Part shown: positions 22,200 to 33,229 of the stretch, in pieces
Position numbering within the stretch: the stretch's first letter is position 1
Layout: each line of letters begins with the position of its first letter
Source: Parelaphostrongylus tenuis
Taxonomy: Eukaryota; Nematoda; Chromadorea; Rhabditida; Metastrongylidae
NCBI GenBank assembly: GCA_019055375.1
Contig: JAHQIW010001422.1
Coordinates: 1 to 64,000 of the forward strand
Direction of reading: 5' to 3'
Length of the DNA stretch: 64,000 nt
The notes under the pieces: generated by a model
The model's input: the letters and a program-made list of their open reading frames with translations, nothing else
Databases searched by the model: none
Told to the model about the DNA's origin: nothing
Program-made: the position numbers and the translations under genes

Positions 22200-22640
22200 A
22201 CGACACACTCTGACAGCATATTTTGAGCCTTTCAGAGGTCTGACACAATGTATCTCTTGTTTAGCGTGCGTTTCCGTTCACTCTCGCAGAACTCATCAGT
22301 GACACATGGCATTCTCTTTAAACGCTCCCCACAACTAAGGGTAGCTGCAACCGAACATGTATCACTGCACGTCAAGTGGAAAGAACTCGACATGAAGTAA
22401 TGCATTTTCACCAGTCGTCAGCAACTGAATGTAAATCACTGCAGTATCAAGTGATCTTTCCAACTGACGTGCAGCGATGAGTGCTCGACGCCGCTAGTCT
22501 TAGATGTAGATGAACGGGTGAACCGAGTGGCATGTGCTACTGAGGGGGATTGCGAGAATAAACCGAAACGTACGTCTAGCACCAGAGATGCCACACGAGA
22601 TCTCTGAAAGATTCAGAATATGTTATCGGATTATAATACC
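22200..22640. mobile_element. Inverted-repeat element with a hammerhead-like motif in each arm (left arm)
   Basis: About 440 bp with long imperfect inverted repeats: the left end reads CTGACAGCATATTTTGAGCC, the right end is its diverged reverse complement. The plus-strand motif at 22529-22592 has excellent stem I pairing (GGCAU/AUGCC outside a 5-nt bulge, GUGCUA/UAGCAC inside), stem III ACGUACGU and GUC cleavage site, but its core reads CUGAGGG in place of CUGAUGA. The minus-strand motif near 22262-22318 keeps CUGAUGAG but has lost the cleavage triplet. Both are probably dead. No coding. Mirror: 52654-53094. Confidence 0.65.
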
Positions 22641-22644
22641 TGGA

Positions 22645-24165
22645 TAATTTGACGATTCGTCTTCACTACAGTGCGAGCGTCAGCATGGTTTCCATTCGCT
22701 TGTCTCTCACGCATCTGCCACTTATGGTGATGGTTTGCTTCGAGCACGTTAGCGTAGTGTTGACACTGCGGAGAAGACGGTTGGCATTCACCACAAGGAC
22801 GTGCTCAAATCCTTCGCGTGGTCTTTCAGAAGGGCGTTTGCATTCTTTTGGAGTTCACTCTACTGCTTAGTTTGTCCAATTGCCAAACGAAGTGGTCCTC
22901 TTCATTAGAGTACTATCCAATTCAGTTTGATCACCTGAGAGCCATGAATTCCAATGAGCTTTTCTCATAGTGTTTATGCGTAGCCCAACCACTTTTCTTG
23001 AACCGCTGAGTTCATTAAGCATCACTACTGCTTTGAAGATGATGATGTCGCCCGGAAAACAAAGATTGGTAGGAATCTTCATATTTGCGTATGCCTTTCT
23101 CTTCTCAGTTGAGCAATTTCGTCGTTCATTGTAGTGTAACAGAGAACAGCATTAGCGATATAGTGTCGTCTTGTTCAACACTCTTTCGATGGGCATGGTA
23201 AGAGACCGATGGAAAAGTGGTATTTATGCGCTGCCGTTTCGATAGCAGTCTAACACTCGCATATAAGCAGGTATACTTTGATCACTGGACGATGAAAGGG
23301 CAACATTCTCGTTGACGCTAATGGCTCTCCCATAGTCGACAAAGATTGAAGCAAGGGGCATACTCCCCAGCGGACTTCAATGATCCGTGAAACGGTTCAT
23401 TGAAGTGGCCTATACAACATAATACTTTACTGAGTCCTGCTTATTCAGCTGGCTGTGATTCATCTAAATCTTAATATGTGCAGAAGGACGATTATCGTGG
23501 AGATCTTGCATAGTACAATCAACCCGCTCATTGAACGATAGTTACTAAGATCCTTACTCTCACACTTTTTGGAGCGATGACTGTACTCGATATCCTTCAA
23601 TAGCCCCGGTCCTGCCCTTCTGGAGATAAGATATCGAATCTCCTGCTGGAAATACATGCAAATTGTGACCATCTTTTTAAGCAGACTGGCAGTGATATTT
23701 TCATACTCTATGCCTTGTCCCTCTCCAATGCTTTTGGTCGCTACACGAACATTGAGGGCGATGATTCCGGCTGAAATCTTGCCAGTGTTAATTCTAGGGT
23801 CCGGATGGGGATTATATATAATGAAAGAGACTGGTGTAAAACTGTTACGTATCAATTCCATATCATGAATAAGTATTCTAATGATCCCATCTTCATTCGT
23901 TAGAAAAGATAACAGAGTGTAATAGTTACGGAGAACTCAACGGTATTTCTTCAACCTACATAGCTCTCGTGCAGTTTTAAACGACTTTTTCTGCCTGTAC
24001 CGACAATAGATCCTCCTGCCAAGATCTTCTACAGCCTGCATTCACTATTGGCCTAGTTAGATGACTGCGTGAAAACGATGTTTGTGCTTCTTTTTCTTCT
24101 CAAGCAGCCCTCTAGTAATAGTGGAAATGCGATCTTGATCGGGGAGACCTATGTTAGTTGGCACA
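22645..24165 (-). pseudogene. Decayed RTE retrotransposon (left arm, copy 2)
   Basis: Minus-strand blocks follow RTE order: a linker before the RT (LTNEDGIIRILIHDME), thumb/finger text (ALNVRVATKSIGEGQG), KDLSNYRSMSGLIVLCKIST (equivalent to the NYRPI motif), and later IPTNLCFPGDIIIF (the FADD catalytic motif, altered) and GLRINTMRK. Two open stretches of 133 and 71 codons survive. The region between is badly damaged. It lies downstream of the last assigned ect-2 exon, antisense to it. Mirror: 51129-52649. Confidence 0.72.
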
Positions 24166-26781
24166 AGTTTCATGTCTATCGATAAGCTCTAGGGAATACT
24201 AAACTCTAAGATAGCTATTGACTCAGTCATTGCTCTGTGATCCTGTTCATGTCTACGAGAATTTAGGCTTGGCATTTATTTCGTTTGTGTGGGCACAGAC
24301 CATGCTTTTGAAATCCAGAGCAAAGAATGTAGTAATTGTGAAAAAAAATGAGATAATACAATTCTTTGTGAAATTGTGCACAACGAGGGCCCGGTAGCAT
24401 AGTATTGATCCTCACCTACGCCTTCAACACTCTTCACCAATGAATAACGAGTGCCTCACTGCTTGCCCAGCCTGGCTATCCTTGAAATTGCAAAAAGATG
24501 TAATCGAAAAGTATTGTAAGACATCATAAAGATGGCATCCTCTGTAAACCGATAAGCGCGAGAGACAAGTTGAATGCTAAAGGTTTGAGATCGCCAATCA
24601 AAATAAAGTGTGATACGATCGATAAGGCGATAAAAGAGCATAACAATAGAAAAAGCTTTTATTTGTCTCGGTCTGTTATTTACACAACCTCCAAATCGAA
24701 GCAAACAAGTTACTGAACAAATTCCTAACAGCTAAAGGACCTTGTGAAATTCAAAAGTGCTTGCCCACCAATGTTGAGGAATCGCAAAAAATAATCTTAA
24801 CAAAGCGCCAAAATTGTATTAGGTGACTTTTCTGACATGTCATTTCATAAAAGCAATGGCAAACAGAAGCTCAGAGAATGGTGATAAAAGCCAAATATCG
24901 TCATTCTGATATAGTTGGCGTTGTTGTCCAAACTTCATTCATCTCACTAGTTTCAGTAAGTCGAACACAGTACGGCAGATCACCGAGGCGTCCGTTTCGC
25001 AACTGAATCTCATAAATGAGATCCAAGATCTTCCGGTATAGGACTTGGTTGTAATACGCCTAGGTGGCTAAATTCAATTCAAAATATGCATATTATTCTT
25101 AATTTCAGCCGGTCCATCTAAAGAGCTCCCGCTTCGAGCTCTCCTCAATAGAAGTGCGATGGATCTGCGGAACGAACGAATGCAGGATTAAGAAAAACGA
25201 CATTATTAGATTGATATTATTCAGTGATTCAACAATACTGGTAAGCTGTTCTAATTGAAAATGCACACACATGCATACACACATACAGACGCATGCAAAT
25301 GTGAATGCATGCTTCCATAAGGGCACACACAAACGAATACATATATATGTGCATTTATAAGGACGTACACAAATATCTGCATACGTACATTCACACGTAC
25401 AAAGCCTATGCATCTATTATGTATGTGAAATTTTAGGTTTGTAAAAAGAACCACACATTCGGCAAAGGAACCTTTTTGGGAGAAGCGGCAATCGCTAAGG
25501 CCGTGTTAGGAATGTTTAAGAAGCTGTATAAGTTAATATTTTTCTTAAAACACCACTACTTGATTTGAAACTACCCGACATCACATAATGTGCGGGTTTC
25601 AGTTTTACTTGCATTTGACTCGACTCGTTTCCTTCCTTCTACTCTCAACGAAACTTCTGAGATTTGCATTAAGATTAAGTTCAAATGTTGCTCAAAAATT
25701 TCAAAATCTCATCAAATGTTAGTTGAGCAGTCTTTCCTCCCTTCAGCTGAGCCCCCTTCTCCTATTTTAGCTTTGCCTCACTTTGAGTGTAGCTGACTAG
25801 TTTCCCAGGAAAACTTTAACTACCTTGCTAAAACGTTCACAGTTTTTTAAAATATCGGAAGCCACCTTCTAAGAAATATTGTGTTTTTGACAGAGTGATC
25901 CGACATTCCGAGACAAGTCAGGTATAGTTTCCCGATCTCTGAACCTCAAAGGTTTCTTAAACTTTACGAATTGGGTTGAGTCTGATGACAAAACTCTAAT
26001 AGTAAAAGTAATCATTGAACAGCGTTTTCAGAACTTTATGTCATTAATATGATAAAAACGCATGTCAGACTTTTAATACTTACTTAGTTATGGTCACTAA
26101 AGGATAAATCTTATGTAAATAAATTGAATTTGTAGTCCGCAGTTTTGATATGGGATCGTTTCAGCTATCGATTCGTTATGGAGCTGCAAGCTGTGAGGTT
26201 CCGAGGCGTCAATTTCATTCAATGTCCGCTGTCGAAAGGTGTCTTGTTCATCTCACGATAATTTCTGAATACTTGCCGAAACTGGCCAACATTCAACAAG
26301 TAGTTTCTCTACTAAAAATACGAAGAATACAAACTGCAAAAAAAGTGTTAATGACCAATCATTCGTTGAGTTCCAGCTATCCGAGACGGTGGCTATCTCA
26401 GTACTTTACGTTGTGCACAATTTGTCTTCTAAAAAGCGGTCTCTTTTGCGCTTCTGTTTTTTAAGGATTATTCGACTTCTGAGTTAAGTCAACTAGCAAA
26501 GGAAACATCGTTATTCAAAACTCTTCGTACGCATCTTTCTTGGCAAACATTGTCACTACAATTTATGTGCACTTCTAACGTTATCCGTCGTTGGAACATC
26601 AATTTACGATGATTGCTACACCATTTTTCCCCTCCAAGAGAGCTCTCATAATCCACCACTAAATCAATTCTCAGAGAACATTCTCTCTCTATTCTAGAGA
26701 AAACGAGTGCATTGGAACGCACTCCGATTTCCTGTTGGGATATCACAAACATTCCTTGCGACAGCAGTTGGTATGTTGCAG
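24166..26781. other. Arm DNA without assigned gene (left arm)
   Basis: Contains the CA-rich tract and several short frames. A minus-strand stretch near 24940-25060 reads KILDLIYEIQLRNGRLGDL in good codon style and may be an exon or transposon relic of unknown type. Mirror: 48513-51128. Confidence 0.35.
25250..25400. repeat. CA/CATA-rich simple repeat (left arm)
   Basis: Interrupted ACACACATGCATAC-type tract. The Cys/Val-rich open frames in 25105-25454 arise from it. Mirror: 49894-50044. Confidence 0.85.
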
Positions 26782-26841
26782 TGGACGGCGTCGTAATGGA
26801 GAACTTTACGAAGTCGCTTCAAAATTTCATTTCGATGAGTG
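26782..26841 (+). CDS. Candidate next exon of the ect-2-like gene (left arm)
   Basis: A short open piece after the acceptor GTTGCAG and before a GTGTAAGTG donor. It starts in phase 2, as required by the last DH exon, and reads GRRRNGELYEVASKFHFDEW. The position after the DH domain would suit the DH-PH linker, but the match to remembered ECT2 proteins is weak and a small exon could be missing between. The mirror copy is at 48453-48512 on the minus strand. Confidence 0.35.
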
Positions 26842-27272
26842 GTGTAAGTGAACAAAAAGCTTTTTAGAGAACGTCAATTTCCATTTCAATGATAGTGCCT
26901 CAAACGTAATCTTCCACAGTGCTTTATTACTGTGGAATAAGATTATCAAGCATCTTAGGCAATCTCTTGAGAGAATCTTGAGAAAATGCGATAGTGTTTC
27001 TAATTATCACCGCACAGAAGCTTCGTTCTAATCACCATAAGTTTCCAAAACGTATATGAAAAACATTCGACTTTATCTTTATAATACAGACTTAAATAGT
27101 ATTCGTTATTGGAAAACATTTTTAAGAAATTTTACAAATGAGTTCAATGAGTATATTCATGACATCATACCATCGCTAGAAGCGGTCGAACAAGAAGGAA
27201 ATCAGAGTTCTTAACAATTGGCTCAGTGTGCTGATAATCCGAATAGGCGAATTTCCAAATCTTCCAATTCAG

Positions 27273-27729
27273 AATGATGGCAGTCTTGTGTTTGAAAGGA
27301 AAATGAAGTTTAGCGATGTGTTGCATGAGTGCAAAGGTGCTGTGAAGGAAGAGTTGAAAAGGTGTGTTTAACGACGAAGCCAACGACTTGAATTGGATAC
27401 AATAATTTTTGTTGACTTTATAGACTCGGATTCGAGCCGAGTCACGACGATGACGCTACAAAGGCTTGAAACTTCAAAAGGTGTCAATAGCGTTGCTTAA
27501 ATTCTCCTTCAGCATAAATCGCTTCCAACGTAACACCATTCCATCTTCATGTCAAAAAATAATTTAACATTTCATCAAGTGATTGTTTTAGGGGCCACCA
27601 CCAGCCATTACCAATAGTCGAGCGACTGGATATTGTACAACGAGAACGAAACATAGATGAATATTATGCCACTTTTTTGTCCAAAAACGATAGAATGCGT
27701 TTTTTGTCATCGAAGGAACCGACAAAAAA
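27273..27729 (+). CDS. Two exons of an unrecognised host protein (left arm)
   Basis: 27273-27361 follows TTCCAATTCAG and encodes a highly charged segment beginning NDGSLVFERKMKFSDVLHEC. 27592-27729 follows TTGTTTTAG and continues in the matching phase with GHHQPLPIVERLDIVQRERN, ending before the donor GTGAGTAAG. The balanced composition, clean splice sites and compatible phases support a real gene. I do not recognise the family. It could be a downstream part of the ect-2-like gene or a separate gene on the same strand. Confidence 0.55.
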
Positions 27730-28004
27730 GTGAGTAAGCAGCAGCAGACATTATCAAATACAGCGTTATGGAAGACATATGGTAAGACGTTGAAACGAAC
27801 TGCCAGATTACAAATCCTTTCACCCGTACCTAGTCTCACTTGACCGGCTCCCAGGACCAAGCTCAAATTTTGGCTTCTACGGATGTGCTGAATTTCTGAC
27901 AACAAATAATATTTTGATGATGAATGAGACTTCATTTTGATCCATAGCATCGACCGCTTTGAAAACCTCGCTATAATCATGCAATATAATTTTTAAGAAT
28001 GTCT

Positions 28005-28260
28005 TAAGCGTTAGCAAGCCAGAGCCATACACGCGTGTTCCGGAGATCTCGCCCTTGTGAGTGGCCCACGAAGTCGATGACTGAAATGTGGGAATAGCAC
28101 AATGTCATTGCACGTTGTGCCGGCACCACATATGCCTCCCTCCTTGCTGCAATGCAGAGCTTGTTGTGGGGCCATGAGCCACTGACTAGGAAGGCTAGAC
28201 CTCCGAAACACGCGTGTATGGTTTTGGCGTATCAACCTCGCTAATGCTTTGAACATTCGT
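28005..28260. mobile_element. Inverted-repeat unit with two facing-away hammerhead-like motifs (left arm)
   Basis: Left and right ends are imperfect inverted copies. The plus motif (about 28171-28228) has stem I GAGCCA/UGGUUU, stem II GGAAGG/CCUCC, GAAA and a self-complementary stem III ACACGCGUGU with cleavage after GUA, but the core reads CUGACUA. The minus motif (about 28022-28075) shares the ACACGCGUGU stem with core CUCACAA. Both cores are damaged. Mirror: 47034-47289. Confidence 0.55.
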
Positions 28261-28319
28261 AAAAATTATATAGAATTCATTTTACCTGGCCGCCTCGTGC
28301 GGTAATATGGTTATACAAT

Positions 28320-28610
28320 ATACCCAATGATGTGGAGTGGTCTGCAAAAACCTTTGCCTTAGGTGGAATTCAAACCCACGTTTTAGTCTATCCGAGGGGC
28401 GCGTGCGAAGCGTTGTATTACCAACGTCCTTTTGGACACCACTACTCTTGTTGACAGATAACGCGTCCAATTATAGAAAAAGTGGTGTCAAAACGGGCGT
28501 CGGTTGTGCAACGATTCAGTACGCGTCCCCGGATAGGGTGAAATGTGAGTTTGAAGCGCAGCTAAGGCTAAAGTTTTTGCACACCACTCTACATCATTGG
28601 CTAACAATTC
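28320..28610. repeat. Head-to-head pair of tRNA-derived repeats, second site (left arm)
   Basis: A minus copy (28320-28445) and a plus copy (28478-28610) of the same repeat as at 19.4-19.8 kb: GGTGTCAAAAC, CGTCGG, CCCGGATAGGGTGAAATGTGA and TTTTTGCACACCACTC recur. The repetition of the head-to-head arrangement suggests an inverted dimer mobilised or formed as a unit. Mirror: 46684-46974. Confidence 0.62.
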
Positions 28611-29029
28611 CGGCAACTAAAAGAATTGATAGGCTGCGAACCCTATGAGTATAAAGGTTCTCCTTCAATTTTTTTTACACTTCCGAATTCTGAGCAATAA
28701 CCATAGCTTAACACAAAATATTAGATTTAATGAAATGGTTTATTACCACTTAAATTTCTGATCACTAAGCTTTTCCAAGAAAAGTTTTTTTGCATATTTC
28801 TAGAAGCAAAATGGTATTTTACCGACTGGAGCCCAACTTGAATTCTTTCTTCTACAAGCTAGCGATTGACTACGAAATGTCCAGCAATGATGCTTAGTGC
28901 GATCAAAACGGCACTGGAAAACATCCGCATTGAAAGCAATAGGGTGCGACCCCGAACTGAACGCTAGATTGCATATATAAACCGCATATACCTTTGCATT
29001 CGACCGTTTATATAGAACTCGATCAAAGC

Positions 29030-29390
29030 AATATTAATCCAATAACGTTTTTTGACCCTTTTATGTCATCTGTTTTGGCACTTATACAGTGCTAGCCAAT
29101 AGTTCGCCAGTGCAGGTTCATCAAAAGCACTGTGCCTTTTGGTTGTGCCAGTTCCTTTGTGATCGGGTGATTTGATCACTCGATATGCAGTGATTTAAAT
29201 ATGTCGGCGTCGATTATATTACGGCTAGTGGTATGTTTGTCGGCAAGGGATTGGCTGAATCGAAAGGCACCGCGCTTTTGATGCTCCTGTATTGGCGAAA
29301 CAGATGTCTAACTTTGTATAAGTACCATACCGGACTTCATAAAAGGCTCAAAAATATTATCACATTGCTGAGCATGTAATGTACTCTTCG
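29030..29390. mobile_element. Inverted-repeat unit with hammerhead-like motifs (left arm)
   Basis: The ends resemble those of the 22.2-kb element (CCTTTTATG... and ...CATAAAAGGCTCAAAAATATT). The plus motif at about 29262-29325 has UUGAUGC, GGCGAAACAGAUGUC and UAAC; the minus motif at about 29073-29140 has UUGAUGA and GGCUAGCACU with stem I AGUGCU/AGCACU. The central text TCGGCGTCGATT is shared with the units at 14.0, 21.5 and 22.5 kb. Mirror: 45904-46264. Confidence 0.5.
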
Positions 29391-29889
29391 AACAATGCTT
29401 CGTGTTAGTATACGGAAGAAAAGCTCTTACATAAATCAGTTGAAGTACCTATCTTTGATAGCACTAGGAAAATAGTAGGATAAGGTTATGTCTTCTGCAA
29501 CTAAACGCATTAACTATATGATCTAATAAATTCCACTTTGACTGTTTCTTTCTTAGTCGATCAACTCTATTACATCTAGCAGTTATGGTCGGGCATTACT
29601 TGATAAACTTCTACCAAATGTAGGATCAAGTATTTTACTGCGGTTATATGATTGCATAAAGCCTATGATAATATATTCAGTTTTTATTTGAGATAAAATC
29701 TATGACAAAACTAACAGAAGAAGATATTTCAGGTCGACCGCAAGAAGATGTAACCCTCTCCGTTTTCAAGCACATCATATACTGCACACCTTAGAGAAAT
29801 GAACTTTACTTTCGAATACTCTGGTTTTTCGGTGTATTGTACATATAATGGCAAAAAGACTTTATCAAATACGAATGAAAAAGCGCTCT

Positions 29890-29891
<2 letters not shown>

Positions 29892-29930
<39 letters not shown>
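29892..29930. repeat. TA microsatellite, 39 bases (left arm)
   Basis: Pure TA, four bases shorter than its mirror at 45360-45402. The length change accounts exactly for the shift of the arm position sum from 75294 to 75290. Confidence 0.97.
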
Positions 29931-29934
<4 letters not shown>

Positions 29935-30169
29935 TATCATTTCGCAGTTCTTTTGATAGTCAAACTCCACATTTGTGGTCTAAATTTAGCAAGCATATGG
30001 CCATCGACAGAATCGATTAGGTACTCGCTTGAACGAGACGAAATTAAGGAAACGAAGTCGCTTGGTTGCATTTAACGCATTCTCATTGTTGTGCTTACTG
30101 TTTTATGGCTTTTAATCGCGGTTTCAATTCCGTCAATTTCAAATTATGATAGTTAGTCTCAAAAACATC

Positions 30170-30810
30170 TTTATTATTCAAAATAAGAGCCATTACGAAC
30201 GCACTTTTGCTGACAAAAAATCAGTCTACTCCTGGAGCTTGAAAATCGGTGATTCGCGATTTGACGAACTCTTGAAAAGCTTTTCTGCAATTTAATGGTT
30301 GTGGAGACGTTTTTCCTATAGGAATTTATCGGGATGCTTGAAGAAATGGTATTCGGTGGGCGCAAGGTCCGGCGAATATAACGAATGGGTAAAACTTTCT
30401 TGTAAGATTTGTTAGACTTTTGAAGTGTTTGTTGTGCGATATATAGAAGTTTACAAAAACCACCATCACTTTTATCGAAAGCAATTTCGCTTGGGCATCT
30501 CATTTCAAATAGTATACGATAATAAACTGGTCGACGCTGCGTTTTTTGTACCCGCTTGCCTAGAGTTAAGAGTATCTGCTTCGAAAAATTGCGTTGATGG
30601 TAAAAAGTAATCGCTGTTTGTGCGTTGTTAAGATGCACTTGTTTCACGAAACTTCTTGAACCATCGCAGGCACTGCACTTTTGTTAGCAATTCCTAGGCC
30701 AGATGCGTCACTGATGTTGAGAGCTGTCTCTGCTGCTTTGCGATCCGCTTCGGAATTGCAGTCCGAAACCGTCGTAACTCTTGCACCAACAAACACTTTC
30801 TTAGTCTAAA
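30170..30810 (-). pseudogene. Internally deleted mariner relic (left arm)
   Basis: Minus-strand frames show an N-terminal piece (KSAV, then WFKKFRETSAS, typical of mariner DNA-binding helices) and a C-terminal piece (TLQKSN, YSPDLAP-like text, YHFFKHPDKF, and a diverged CNGSYFD-like end). The central catalytic domain is missing and the pieces lie in different frames. A 157-codon open stretch covers part of it but is mostly out of the transposase frame, so it is not a gene. Mirror: 44480-45120. Confidence 0.65.
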
Positions 30811-30999
30811 ATAAATATAAAATAAACAAGAAGTAGAACGCAGCTTACAGGGCAACACGGTGCAAAAAAACACTCATCAATATGATAGATGACATAGCCA
30901 TATTCATTCAAGGATTTAATCCAGTAACAAACGGCAGACTTAGATAAGGGGTCCTAACACATTTCGCTGTTCGTTTCTTCTTCTTGTGATCATCGTCCA

Positions 31000-32740
31000 T
31001 AGTGGTGGTTGAACGGTGATCGCAAGAATAACGTAGTGGGTGGTGGACACACGGTGATCTATAAGTTATCCGCCACTGCAATTGCAGTTAATTAATTCAT
31101 CTTTTGAACATACCCGCCCGAAGTGTAGGTGGTCATCTTGGAACGGAGTGTATTCTCGTGTAGACCATTTTACAATTCTTTTCGTCCATCTATCATCCAT
31201 ACTTAGTGTATGACGGCTATTTTCATTTCGTTATTAACTTACATTCTTATTCATCAGAAAGATGGGGTAAGTTTCGAAGATTTGAGTTGCGCGAGCCGGT
31301 TAACATTGTGAGTGCCGACTAAATTTCAGAAGACACCGTTCAAGCGCTTGTGAGTCGTTCACAGTAATTTTGACATGGTCGCAGCATCAGCTCACATCTC
31401 CGTTGCGTACCAGAACACTGGTAGAATTCTTGAGTCGAAAAACTTAGCATGCAGTTTGAGGTCCGCTAGCTGGCAGCTGGCTTTTCTGAGAAGATCCAAT
31501 GAGACTCATACTGCTCTCCTTCTTCTATCTAGTACCTCCTTCACGTTCTTATCCATGTTCAGTGACCGCACGAAGTACACATGCGAGATGGTCTTAATAA
31601 CTGGAAAACCATTCAATTCGATTTGTTCGCCATTGCACCATTGGCTTTTTATAAACTGAATGTTCACCGATATATGCGTAATCCGATCTTCTTTCCTGCT
31701 TAGTTCAGTTCCCTGAACGTCGTCTATAGCACACTAATACTTTTCAAAAATGTGGCGATGTCATCCACAAAACAAAGGTTTGATAGGGAATTTGCATTTA
31801 TATGTACGCTCTTCTCCTCTCAGTCGAGCGAATCACTATTCCCTGCAGTGTAGTGGTGAACACTTTTGGCGATAACATATCGCTTCGTCGAGCCCTTGTC
31901 TAATGGGCAGGTAAGGGATCGATGAAAAGCCCTATTTTCGCGGTTACAGTTCTGATAACAGTCTCATATAGTGCTTATGTATAACGGTCTTCTTCGTGAT
32001 CGACGAGCGCTGATAAGACTAACTCATTTCGAGGCTTTTGAACGTCTTCTCATAATCGACAATAAGTTAGTGTTAAGGGCAGCTGGTAATTTCGTCAGAC
32101 TTCTATGACACTTGACATTGTTGAAATATAGTACATATAGTGGAATCTTTGTCGAAATCCTTCTTTGCCAGCCTTCTGTGCCTCATTCAAGGATCGTAAT
32201 ATGCGTAAAGGTATGATTTTCTTACTCAAAGAGCTTACAAGGTGCACACAACAAGTCCAGCGGTTACCATCTTCATAGAGGTTGACTGCGCACCACTAAT
32301 CTGGGATTTTATTCATTTTAAGATAAGGCGTCATGTGTACTGCGAAAAGTACATGTAAATTATAGTCTCCAGCACTCAGAAAGTCGGCACTGATACTTCG
32401 GATATCGCGGCTGTGCATTTCGTCATGCTTTCTATCACAACTTGAATTTGACAAGGTAGATACCCTAAAAATTTTTTCTATTTTCCAACATCAGATTTAG
32501 ATCGGGAAAAAATTTCAGTATCCCGCCTTCATTCATCACGGCTGACAGCGAAACAATATATTGCACAACATCTGAAGGCTTCTTTGGACTAGCTTTTCTC
32601 TGCGTTGCTTCTAGCATTTCCTTCTGCTTGTACTGCTACGGGCCCTCTTATGATGCTCTTATATAACTGAAATTGATTTGACCACTATCGAAAATGTTAC
32701 ATAAAAATCGAGTTCCACCATTCTTTGCTTTGCGAGTAAC
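31000..32740 (-). pseudogene. Decayed RTE retrotransposon (left arm, copy 3)
   Basis: Minus-strand blocks: IVDYEKTFKSLE (RT motif A, altered), LPIRQGLDEA (motif B), LSNLCFVDDIATF (motif C, VDD), IELNGFPVIKTISHVYFV, LADLKLHAKFFDSRILPVFW, and a QPPLWTMITRRRNE tail. Many stops. The 94-codon open frame on the plus strand here (31375-31659) is the antisense shadow of this relic. Mirror: 42550-44290. Confidence 0.72.
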
Positions 32741-33128
32741 TTCTTCATGTCCTGTATAGTACGTCTAGGCTCTGAAGAGGGAGAAGTATTCAAAACGTTA
32801 GAAATCACTTTTGAAAATGATACACCAACCTTGTGTAAGCATTAAAAAAGAACAGTTCTATGATAATTTCATTTTCCATGCCAAGGTTTTGCAAAACTCT
32901 GTCATTCGATTTACACGAAATATAGCTGAACAGTGATCGCAGTCACAAACGAGGGAAATTTAATGATCGTCGTAAATAGTGCATGAGAGGAAACAAATCA
33001 AATGTAAGAAAGCTTTGAAAATGAGAAGAAAAGCTTAGAAAACTAATCTTTATTTAGAGCTTCACGAGGTTGGTACCTTTTTCCCAATCGATTCTTCTTC
33101 TTTACTGTTGATGGGTTTTCTCGGTTGC

Positions 33129-33172
33129 TAGTGGCTGACGTTTCGGCATATACGCCTTCTTCAGAAGCTTAA
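33129..33172 (-). ncRNA. PLE-type hammerhead-like motif, decayed (left arm)
   Basis: On the minus strand: CUGAAGA, then AGGCGUAUAUGCC (stem II GGC/GCC), then GAAACGUC. The core U7 is A, and stem I pairs poorly. The CTGAAGAAGGC...GCCGAAACGT pattern is a frequent decayed form of the hammerhead in Penelope-like terminal repeats. It lies 60 bp before a PLE coding fragment but on the opposite strand. Mirror: 42118-42161. Confidence 0.55.
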
Positions 33173-33229
33173 CGTATTATTCGCTGTTGTTTTATTTATA
33201 TGACTCTATACTGTGAGAAAAAAAATTTC

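Noticed and set aside
25105..25454. Cys/Val/His-rich frames suggestive of a zinc-binding protein
   Set aside because: They arise from translating the CA/CATA simple repeat.
27588..27980. 130-codon minus-strand frame
   Set aside because: It is antisense to the better supported exon at 27592-27729, with no features of its own.
30174..30647. 157-codon open frame (and its mirror 44643-45116) as a gene
   Set aside because: Mostly the wrong frame of an internally deleted mariner relic.
31375..31659. 94-codon plus-strand frame
   Set aside because: Antisense shadow of the decayed RTE copy 3.
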